NCBI RefSeq assembly: GCF_963576545.1
Contig: NC_083641.1
Location: 17,216,002 to 17,280,001, forward strand
Source of the DNA: Limanda limanda
Taxonomy: Eukaryota > Chordata > Actinopteri > Pleuronectiformes > Pleuronectidae
Direction of reading: 5' to 3'
DNA: 64,000 bases
In this document: piece after piece, positions 38,801 to 50,800 of the stretch
How positions within the stretch are numbered: the first letter of the stretch is position 1
How the letters are laid out: each line of letters starts with the position of its first letter
Notes under the pieces: generated by a model
Databases searched by the model: none
The model's input: the letters and a program-made list of their open reading frames with translations, nothing else
What the model was told of the DNA's origin: nothing
Translations under genes and position numbers: made by a program

Positions 38801-41800
38801 AATCCCTTTTATTCTCGCTAGTCATATTAAAGATGACTTGTACCAGAGCATTAATAGAAGTATTTCTCTAAAGTACTTCCCCCACCTGCACACCATCAGT
38901 TTGATCTGCCACCGTTAACCAGTAGGAAGCTGTAACAGGCAGAATGTGCTTCCTGGACACATCCAGTCTGGCTCCAACCACTGGTGCCAACGTCCCTGTC
39001 ACTGGGTCAACAGTCTGGGATCCATAACGGATCGCCACCAGGCCTATAAAGACCGAGATGAACTTTTTTTATTCCCTATTGTTCAAAAGATCTTTGAAAG
39101 AGGATTTAAGTGTGTCAGCTGACCATTAATCTGTGCTATAGCCGGTTTTAGACAGTACCTTTTCCATCTGGGTCCTCCATGGTCCCTGCCAAGGGTACAG
39201 TAACCCCAGAGACCAAGTCAGTGTGACATCCCAGCACGGGCACACTGAGACCAGATCCCATGGAGTCAGGATACTCCATCCCCAGCAGGGCTGTCACACC
39301 CACATCAGAGCCTGACAGAAGCATCTCCCCTGGGTCCAACGAGAAGAGGAAAGAAGAAGCAGAAGCAAAGAATAATTTATATGAAAAGGTGCACAAATAT
39401 TTTTTTTCCCCTATAAGTATTCCTGAACTTTTCTCGGTCCAATTTCTACTAAGTTTTAGAGGAGCCTGACTTATTCCACTGAAATGTTGCATAGGGTTCG
39501 GACATGACCCAAAGAAAAACAATAGCATATTTGTGCACATTCAGGAAAAGGGTTGGGTTTGACATTTGCACTGATTTTCCATGGAAATGTCACGGATCTT
39601 GAGGAAAACAATCAGGCACATTTTGACAAACTATCTGAGTGTTTGCAATTTGTTGCAGCTTGACTGAATTTAATGGTGTTGTTGGTGGATGTATGCACTC
39701 TAATGACTTCAAGTGCAGTGACCTCCTTTGTTTTTGTTTGTTAGCAGGATTACACAAAAGCGTCTGAGCAGTTTACAGTTATAAAACTTGTAGGTTAATG
39801 ATTCATGGATCTTAATTTAAAAAATTGGACATGTTTAGGGGACTCATATGAATGAGCGTGTTCAATTTGATGCAGGTCACAATAAAATCTGGATCTATTG
39901 AATTTAAATGTGTTTTCTTTTTGAGCCTTGTCAGAGGACTGCTCCCTCCTGAGTGACAGTCTAGTTGTTGTTTCATTTGACTGAGCTCCATCCAAATTGA
40001 ATGCAAAAATGAATACACACAGAGCAGGGAACATGGAACAGGATGTTAACCGCATGCCACATCCTTCATAATGTATTGTAAAACCACAGGAAGCGATATG
40101 ACCACAGGAAGCGATATGAGGACGCAGATTCTCTAGCAGAGCACACATGACCTACAACCACCACTGAGATTTAGACACAGTGGCACTTCAAACCGAACCG
40201 ATGGAGAAACTTTGATACGCCTGTCTTGATGATGATCAAGACAGGTGTCGGGGATATATAAACATTCACACAGACAGAATGTATTTGCTATGAAGCTCAA
40301 ATGAAACAGGTAATTTGTTGTTCAGTGTGTTAAGGTAGTAGGTTTTTAATACCTGGATATTTTTGGACTCCTATCTATGCCCAGAAATACTGATGGTGCA
40401 AGAGGTCTATTTTATCCCTCATAATACTACAAATATGGATATGGACTACATATTAGTTGAGGCATGTCCTACGATAATTGGCTTGTGTGGGTCAAACAGG
40501 TCACATGCTAGGTTTCCGTGCAGGGTGGTTGCTTGTGACAAATAAAGGTCATCCTTTCCAAACTCCCTTTTAAGCATTATAAAAGAGTCACTTTGTGCCT
40601 GAAACTTTTGTTTTTATATGAAGTGGTCACATAAGGACAACGCTGTGTGATCCAGGAAGAGATAAAAAGATATTCAAAGGTTGTGCATTTTCTTTTATGC
40701 AGTATTGGAAAAAAAACATTAAGTTATCTTACATCCAAAAGGAGCAAAGGCCTTTGTTTTATGAATTTGTCTTCACGTGTCACAACAACAGAAGCTGTAA
40801 AGAAGAAACCGATAAGGAAATATAAAGTAATAGTCCTCTGCTGCATATTTTTTGTCAGCAACAGGCATATTTATGGTCAAGTGAGGCTGAAATTCTCTAT
40901 TTGGGGTCATACTTTCTCAGACACTAAGTTTGAGTAAGATAGAAGACTTTAGAGGGCAGGAAAAAGAGAGGGACAGTCGGAGGAGAGGACCGACACGGAG
41001 AGGCAGAGAGTTTGTGATGTACAACCTCTATTCATCCTCTAACTGGTGTTTCCTCACCCAGACTCCCTCCATCCCTCTGGAGACCCTCGGCCCAGTCCAG
41101 AAGCATCTCCAGCCTGGTCTGTAACTGGAGATGGCCGTGCAGGCTCCGTCCTCGGGCCTGCTGGAGCTCCTTGGCTGCGGTGAGGAGATGATCTTGTCGA
41201 CCGCTCCCCCTCTCGCTGCCTGAATGAGGCTGCAGATCCTGCAAATTTCCCTCTGAACCCCACTCCTCAGAAAGTGGCCTCAGGAGATCCAGTACTCTGA
41301 ACATTGCTGTGAGAACCTGATTGAGAAATCTTTGCTGGTTTAACTGGTTTCACAAGATCACTTTTTTTCATTTTTTATGAGAGAAATTTTATTTTTTCAT
41401 TTATTTTATATTTAACCAGGCGATCTTATCTTGGATCTTTACTTTCTTTGTAATGCTGAGACTTAAGAGGCAGCATAAAAAATGTATACATTTAAATAGC
41501 AACAACATAAATTCCCATCCCATGTCCCAATACATAAAATAAATAAACTATATCCAGTTACTATATGAACATTGTGATTTTCCAAAACCAAAGTAACCAT
41601 CAAATCTAAAATAACATATTGACCTTGTCCAGATCATTTCAAACTGACTTGAATTCATAAACAATTTTGACAATCTCAAGTCGCCCTGTGCATCAGGAGA
41701 AAGGGTATTTAAAGAATATTCTCGGGGGAACTAAAATATCAAGAGAACATTTATATGCTATTGCCTATATATTCACAGATGAGGTGTATAATCAATCACC

Positions 41801-44800
41801 TTGCAGTCTAGTAAACTTTGGTATCCTCCTGCATTAGGGACCAGTTGCCCCGCCCTCATGCTGGCCCCTCTCACTCTCACCATTTGCCCACTCAGAGGTT
41901 CTATGAAGGACTCAGACAGCAGGACTCCCCCTACTGGCAGCACAGCTCCTACACAGGCATACAGAACAAGGTTAGCTCATAATAACTCATGCAGGATATA
42001 CTCGTGTCTCACCAGCTGCACTGACCTGTCACTGGATCCAGACTGACCCCGTTTGTGAGCACAACGTTCCCCGTCCTGGGTTCCAGCATTGGATAACCGA
42101 TCTGTATGGGCTGAGGCAGGCGGGTGATGGGGCAGACCTGCACCCCTCCAAGTGGGTAGACCAGTCCAGTCTCAGGGTGGATTGTCACAGCCAGTATGGG
42201 CACTGGGACCCCCGTGTCTGGGTCGGCCATGGGAGCTCCGAGCTGCAATCTCTGGCCCGGTCTGAGGCCCCTGAGGTGGGTGCTGATCAGAGGCTGCTCT
42301 GAGTGGCAGGAGGCCGGGTAAGGGATGAAAGGAAGGAGAGGACTGTCCCACTTCCTGTTGTCACCTGGGATAAGGAATGATAAACTTCAGTTTCATAAAA
42401 AGAGCTCCGCCGGTGTCCTGCTATGTAATCAATCTAAGTGATGTGAAAACGACTTCATGAGCTATATTACTCTAACGCTGTCATGTGTCCTCACTCTGAG
42501 TGATCTTTAAATGCATGCTTTTAGTTATGCTGCAAGACAAACTGCTGCCCTTATACTGCAGCTCAGCTTGTGTCCATTCACTTTTAATAGTCTTTCTGCT
42601 GACACCAAAACACTGTGCTTCACACAAAGCATATCAGCTGATTAACTGCCCGAGATCCTCTGTTTGCTGTCACAAAGTGGACATGTGCTGTTAGAGCCCT
42701 TACACCTGGGAATGTCCTTCCTGAGCAGATCAAGTTGTATTTATAGAAACATTATATTGTATGTTTGTCTGCTTATCTTCAGATATCGGTGCAAATGCAC
42801 TGCCAGTGATTACCACAGCTTTTTTAACTTTGGAAAGGTTTTGATTTCATAATCAAATTCTTGCTCTTCGCTCTGAGCACTGCCTTCCTTCACAGCACAA
42901 CACCTCATGTCACCTGCACTGGAGCCGGTCGTGAACACCAGTGCAGAGCTCGCAGGATCGTAGGCCAAATTGCCGGCGATGGGCATCACTCTGCCGGTGT
43001 GCGGGTGGAGGAAGTAGTCAGGTGGCACTGTTGTGGCGTGGCAGCTGCTCAGCATCATATGTGTGTGAGCGTCTGGTCTGATGAGGCCTGTGACTGGATC
43101 ACAGTGAAGAGCCCGGCAGACACGCAGGGACCCATCAGGCCCTGGAGCGAGGCAGTGGGAGAGGGTCACTGTTAGTGCTCATCACACTGCTAACTATCAG
43201 GATGAAGATTTGAAGCTGTTCTGATCGAGGATTGAGAACAGTCACATGCTGGACCTGCAGTGTTTCCTGCTGAGATTTTACTTTAACTGAGCTCTGAATT
43301 GGAACAGCATGAATCTAGCAGCAGATGATATTTGTGGGATAGCTTAAATAAGTGCTCATTACAATGTATAAGATAATAGTAAGGGGAAATAAAAATGGTA
43401 TTACCTTGAATAAGACCAATTTTTTAAAATACACAATATCACTTGAGCTCCAGTTAAAAGGTAATATAATTTTCTGATATTTCTCTATCCTATAATGTCA
43501 TAACTGGCAGATAAACTTAGACTGAGAGACTAATAACAGGACTTGAACTTAATGTATATCCCCAGATGAGAATAATAGTAATTTTAGATTTGTACAAAAC
43601 CACTTATATACCTGAAATAAACTATAATAATATAATATAATAATATAAATTAAAAAAAATAGTATTCAGATTTTAGGTAAGCTAAATTAAATAAAATTGA
43701 TGAATAAATGCGTAATTTCCATGTATTAAATGTCATTGTAACTTTTAACATATTTTCTTTTTTTTTTCTGCAGCTCATGTCGGGTCTTGTTGCAGTTCAT
43801 ACTTTGACCAATAGATGGTGTCGTTTCTCTAAGATTCAACGTTTGGAACACATGTTAGATTTAAGTCAGTGCTGATGGGCTCACCAAAGATCTGGTCCTT
43901 GTTCAGGACGGTTCCAGAGTCAGGACAGAGCAGCTTGGCCCCTGGAACCTCACCCAGTAACTCCAAGGCCCCCTGACGCTGACACTCTGCTGACACCAGC
44001 TCCCCCATCTCCTCCACCAGGGCTGTGAGTCTCTGCATCCAACTGAGGGTGAGAAACAACAGGCTGAGCACGTGAGAGGGAGAATTCACTCTGTGACCAT
44101 TTGAAAATTATAAACCGAACTTTACTTCTGCTGGTGTAGTTCACTGGCCGGGGGGTTGCTGTTGTAAACCTTTGACAGTAATCGGGTGCACTCTCTGACA
44201 TGAGCTGTAAACACACTTAGGACTCTCTGCTGGGCCTGTTGCTCTTGTCTCAGAACCTGAGGGGAAACAGCAAAGCCTGATCTGACTCTCACACTCAATA
44301 TAAAGATTACAAGATAAAACAAGAAAATTCATTTTGAAAATATATTAATCCAAATGTTAAACGTTTCCCTGTTAAAGTTTATAAACTGTAAGGACCTGCT
44401 ACTTTGTCTTCTATGAAAGTTAACTGGATACCTTTGTGTTTTCTTGGGTTTTAGTGATACCCTGTGGTCTAAATGATAAATCAAGTCATTCCGAATACAG
44501 TCTCTTCAAACAGATCCTGCATGTGAATATGCAATTTGTAATCAGATGATAACCGATGGGTACTGACAATGTCCAAAACATAACTTACAAATTAATAATT
44601 GTTATTTGCTGCCCGGTCTAAGACACAAGGTTTCTCTTCATCACTGTCCTGATAACTGGATTTCATTTATTATTTTTTGGATAAAGTTTATAGTTAGAGT
44701 CGGTTCAGTTGAACCCTGATTCCTCCTTTAGTTATGCTGCTATAGGACAAGATGACTGGGGGAACTCCCATCACATATTAAAGGGATAGCTCACTGAAAA

Positions 44801-47800
44801 ACTAAAATTCTTAAATTATCTAATAACCACCATGCCAATCGTATTGGATTTGGCTGCAACGCTCTTTACCCCTGAAACTCTAAAAATTAGAGATTATGAG
44901 TGAATTTTAAATTTTTCTGTGAATTATCCTTTTAAGCACTTCCTCTATAATTTTGTAAAATCTAAACGTTACGATGTCAAGCATTTTGGGATAACATTTA
45001 TTGTGTCTTTGCACTACACAAATAAAAGTGAATTCAATTGGGAGATGTACAGAAGTGATTAACCTGTAGCTGACTGTCGAGCAGCGTCCTCAGCTGTGAG
45101 GCCAGAGTCTTCCGTCGCGTGACCTCCCTCTCCACCTCCCTCCTCATCCTCTCATAACCCCCACCCGGCCTCTCCTCTAAGATCAGGCGTGGGTGAAGCA
45201 GCTGCAGTTTCCCGAGCACTCCCTGGTAGAGCTCCTTTACCTTGAAATAGACACACATATGGAAACTGAATGACTATCACGCGAACATCATATGATAGTA
45301 ATCAGATCACACATCTCACTCCCACACCCAGTTCAGCCAACACGCACTAAAACAACACAAACAAGACATCAGCGTCCGTGGGATAACACAGAGGTGCAAG
45401 ATGGGACATCTCCACTTACATCTCCACCACCTCAGCTGTCCTGAGGGCTGTAACAACAACCTCTATACAGGCAAACAGTTTGATGGTAAAAAACAGGAAG
45501 GAGGCCGGAGAAAGAGGCGTGTGACTGAAAACAGAGGCATTCCAGCTGCGACACCCAATCTGTTTAACGAGACTCAAACTTTATTGGGGGGGACCAAGAT
45601 AAAGATGCAAAACATCAGAAGCAAGGATGAATAGTGTTGGATCAATGCATGAGGAAAACTGCATTGACAAACCATACAATATGCATTCATGGAAAGCAAA
45701 GTGCATGTGATTTGCCCTCCTCGGCTGTAAATGGATGAACCAAGTCATGATAAAAATAATACAATTAAGTGCTAAATAAGAAGATAACTACATCTTCAAC
45801 AGAAAATCTAAAACGTGCATATAAACAAGTCATTTGTGCATTTTTAGATTTAATTTTATCCAAACTTGTAACCTATACTGCTGGCTACACCCATCTTACA
45901 CTTGTCCAATGGATAACGCCACAAAACATAGGCAAGCATTGCAAAACCAGATTCAGACCAACATATGTCGGCAGTATGTGGATTCAATTCAATGATATTC
46001 ATGACAAATAATACGGACATAAGATAAGATAAGATAAGCCTTTATTAGTCCCACCTTAAAGAAATTTGCAAGTCATGTGTAATGTATGACGTTAATTGTG
46101 TGTGTCTGTGGACAAAGGGGAAACTGTCGTCCGTCTCATGATTAATAGACATCAGAGAAAATGCTGCTTCAGAGCGTGAAGGTATTGAAGAATAAAGCAT
46201 CATTCTCTTGACGTATGTGTTTATGTTGGGTGTTAACAGAGAGATGCTGACCTCAGCGGTGAGCTGCCCCAGACGTGTGGTGACAGACAGGCTCTGTGTG
46301 AGCAGGAGGCTGTAGAAGGTGCTGCTGCTGAAAGCCTCCAGATCCACCTGGTGCTCATAATCCCAGAACTCCCCCAGCGGGTCCCAACAGACTTTTGTTA
46401 CAAGAGAGTGAAACAAAAAGAAAAAGACACTCAAGAATAAACAGAAAACACATGTAAAGTCTAAGATTCTCTCTCTCGAAGTGAACTTTGAAGCACATGC
46501 ATAATGTGCTGCCTGAGGAAGACCAGTGGACCTGAGCTATGTGGATCCATGTTTTGGTTCAACAGTTTAGAGAAGTTCCTCTTTCTCTCTGCCAGGCTTT
46601 GACAAATACAGATGTGATGACATCACTCCTGTTTAAGTTTCTTTACACTGGCTCCCAGGATTGATTCCAAAATGTTACTGTTTACTTCTAAGACTTCATT
46701 GTTCCATCTTATATACACTATGTGACCTGTTCGTACCATATACTGTTGCATGCCATGCGATTCTCAGGCAGAGGCCTGTGATCTTTCCCAGACAGACTGA
46801 AAAACTAAAGGTCACAGATGACTCCACTGCTCGATGAAATCAGGTCGGATGACCGAGTTCAATCTTTTCAGTCCCTTCTAAAGACATAATTCTATCAGAG
46901 AGTTTTCTCTGATTACCTCTGCCAAGAATTATGCAAAAACTACCGATGCGATTTCCATGAAAGTTTGTGGAGAGTTGGAACGTGACCCAAGGAATAACCC
47001 ATTCAATCTTGGAGCTGATGTGGGTAAACAGGTGGATCCAGGATATTGTTTTCACTTTCATAACATGGTTAGAGTAATAAACATATTCTTTCAACTGTCA
47101 TTTAACCTTTATAACTGTTTTTAACTATAGACGTATTTGTTTTAATTGTTTCTTTGTGAAGCACTTTGTAATTAGAATTTTGAAATGTGCTCTATAAATA
47201 AAGATTTTTATTTATTTTATTTATTTTATTTATTTTATTTATTTTATTTATTTTATTTATTTTATTTATTTTATTTATTTTATTTACATTATTATTATTT
47301 TACATTATAAACTAGAGGTATCTCCATGTTTTACAAATCAATAGCTTCCACTTGTCTGCCTAGGGTAGGCTATTTCGGAAGTTTTTGTTTTTAGGACAAA
47401 TCTTTTGTCGGCAGGAGATTTTCGGGCTTTAGGACTTATCTCCTATTACAATCGAAATATAAATAGTTGAAACTTCTGAGGTGATTTTCCTCAGTGATGT
47501 GACATTTGGACTGTTTTCATTTTCACTGTTATTCGTGGCACATGATATGAGGCCTCTAGTTAGTAATTTGAAGATAGGTGGGAGTAGTCACTGTCAGTGT
47601 TACACAAGAAGCCGCCACTGTCTTTAAACATCAACAAAGTGTCAGTGTGTTAATGTGTGTGTGTGCGTGTCTGTGTGTGTGTGAGTGAGAGTAATGGGTG
47701 CACACTGCAGGTGCTGCAGGTTGACGTGGAAAGATTATATTTTATGTTAGTTATGTAACCGTTGACCTTCAGGCTTTCAATATGTAGGGCTCACATGTTT

Positions 47801-50800
47801 GTGTGTGATATCCAGGGTTACAGTGTTGCACCTGCTTGAATGGAGTCTTGTGTCACTCTGGCTTGTTGGCTGCGGTGAATCTTCCTGAGTGAGATCACCC
47901 TTGAACCCTTCGATGAGTAATCGTCCATGTGGTAGGCCAACTGCAGCAAGCGATACCGCGCTCTGATTGGTTTCTTCTCGGGCCATCCGTACTCTCGAAA
48001 CAGGATCTGCACGCAGGATGGATTCATGAATGTGTTGTACTCAGTGTGTGTAGTGTCAGCGTGTGTTTGTGTATCTACACTGACCAGGACTGTAACACAC
48101 AAACAGAGGATGACCACAGCTCCAAACAGCAAACCTCCAGTCGCCAACCAATCTGGTCGAAGTAACAGGTTGCGTCTTCGACTGATTCCCACCCTGGTCA
48201 CATGACGGGGGTTGGTGGGGAAGAAGGGGCCAGGCTCGTAACACTGGGCCCCTGCAGGCATCACTCGTACATACTGAGTAAGAGCAAAATGAAGGATCAG
48301 TATAATTGAAATATTGGTTGATATTTATCATTTAATCTCTGTATACATATGAGAATGTGATTATTTCACATTTAAATGAGGAAAATATCAATAAGGTTTT
48401 ATCAATTCATATTTTTCTAAGAATCCAGACTTGTAAAATTCATTAGGTGGTTAACCCTAGCAAGAATAAAGACATGGTTCCCTGAAGCTACATGTTTGAC
48501 CACTAGTGGAGCTGTAGAGCATCGATTGCATGTATCATTTTTTTGGGTAAGGGGGTTGGTTTTGTTTTTTCAACCAAGGGTAAAGTGATGATACACATTT
48601 CTATAATTTGCCCTTTTAACTTATCTCATCCATTTTTTACGTATTTCTTATCTTCAGTATTTTATCGTTTTTTAAAGAGAGCGCACAGTAAAACTAATCT
48701 GAAAAGGTAAATGAGCAAAAATAAATGATAAGGAGAATCATAAACAATATGGCAATCAATTTGCATGTCATTTGGAGCCAGAGTCTGTGTAGCATCATGA
48801 AGTAAAACCTCTGTATCAATGTCCCCACCGTTCACATTCTAGTTCGGTCCATTTCCCATCCATTGACATGGAGGAGATTAGGGTTACGACCTATACTGCA
48901 GCCAGCCACCAGGGCCCAATCAAGTTTGCCTTCGCTTTAAGGGCACTGCGCATTACACATTTATTTTAAAGGAGCACTGCTTATATTATTTCAGATGTAG
49001 TTACCATGTGTTTGTGCTGGTGGCTGCTCAGTGTAAAAACATAAACACCAGGCTGGTTAAAGAGCACTGAGAAGAAGCTGGGAGGAGTCCAGGACAGAGT
49101 CAGCTCCTCTTCCAGCTGCCTGAACGCACCCCAGTCAAAGCCACTGTTGGTGTTGTACAGGCTGTCCCTGAAACATACCAGGTGTTACGATGGAGGGTGA
49201 GTGTAGAAAACAAAAAACACAGATTCATAACAGACAAAATGGACATGAGGAGCTTTAGCACTGACTCACAGATCATACAGAGGATAGTGGCCCGTGTCCA
49301 CAGTAAACAGGATAATGTCGCCCAACTGGAGGCACGTTGTCGGGTTCAGAACTCCAGTAACTCCTCTCTCTTCTTCCTTCATGTCTCTCTTGTATGCCCT
49401 TGTCCTGCTGGAATTCATTTCTCCTCCTCTGGTGTCCTCCTGCAGAATGTCCTCCTCTAAATGTCAATTGTATGAGACTTTATTCGTCAGTTTGCATTGA
49501 TTATTGATTATGATTATTTCGTGTTTTAATGATGAGACAATTTGACAAACCGGCCGAGTTGCTGGGGTCCCGCTGCGTGCTGACAGGAAACAGGCGCTGA
49601 ACTTCCTCTGGGAGGCCACTCAGGAGGCCGAGGAACCCTGCGTCTGCAGAGTGACAGGACGTACAGAGAGAATGACAAAGAAATCAACGGCAGTCAAAAA
49701 AAACCCATTGAGTGTGTAGTGTGTACACGTGTGTGTGTGTGTGTGTGTGTGTGTGCATGTGTGAGTGTGCGTCTCTCCACCTGTCGTCAGAACAATGTAG
49801 ACAGGACGCAGGGAGTCGAGACGGCTGTTGCACTGCAGAGTCCCCTGGGAGTCCCACTGTTTGAAAGCCGTCTGCAGAACGCTGCCTGAGACGGCAGACA
49901 CCTGCTACTGAACAATAACAGTGTTTACCATTTATAGGTCACTGCTACACAGCCGACACTTTCACTGCAGCTGCAATAAAGACGACACTCTGCTGAGGTT
50001 TGAGCTACTTTGTGTGCATTGTACAGGAACCCTCTATTCATTATGTTTATACTGAGACAGTTTCAGTGGAAGTAATCCATAGAAACTACTTGAATGTGCC
50101 ATTCCTCCTTCCTTCCTTCCTTCCTTCCTTCCTTCCTTCCTTCCTTCCTTCCTTCCTTCCTTCCTTCCTTCCTTCCTTCCTTCCTTCCTTCCTTCCTTCC
50201 TTCCTTCCTTCCTTCCTTCCTTCCTTCCTTCCTTCCTTCCTTCCTTCCTTCCTTCCTTCCTTCCTTCCTTCCTTCCTTCCTTCCTTCCTTCCTTCCTTCC
50301 TTCCTTCCCTCCTTCCTTCCTTCCTGCCTGCCTTCCTTCCTTCCTTCCTTCCTTCCTTCCTTCCTTCCTCCCTTCCTCCCTTCCTTCTTTCCTACATTCC
50401 TTCTTTTATTTGTTCATTCAGTCGTTAGTTTGTTCATTTGTTTATTCCTTCTTTCCTTCATTCCTTTCTTCCTACTTTTTTTCCTTCCTACCCTTCTCTC
50501 CTTCTTTCCTTCTTCCTTCCTTCCTCCCTTCCATCTCTCCTTGCTTGTCTCCCTCCTCCCTACTCTTGGTCCTTCGTCCTTTTGGTTTGTGCATTTGTTC
50601 GCTCTTTTGTTCCTTCCTACTTTAATTCATTCCTTCGTTCATTTGTTCATTCATTCCTCTCCTCCTTCCTTCCTTCCTTTCTTCCTTTCTTCCTTCGTCA
50701 CTTAATTTCTTCTTTGCTTCTTCTGTTTCTTATTTCTTTCTCATTTCTTATTTTTGCTGCATGTTCCATTCCTTTGGTTGTTTTCTCATCTTGCTTCTAT

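Noticed and set aside
41379..41430. Repeat start with TATTTAACCAGG
   Set aside because: The word is common in fish repeats, but flanks are too diverged to define an element.
38886..43141. Plakin repeats
   Set aside because: D-P-x-T-G is shared, but the two helices of the 38-residue plakin repeat are absent and the period is shorter.
49273..49467. Arg/Gly-rich minus-strand frame over exon 6 of the large gene
   Set aside because: Another frame of the same DNA joins neighbouring exons in phase and gives the conserved-looking LQLGDIILFTVD; the Arg-rich frame ends in a stop.
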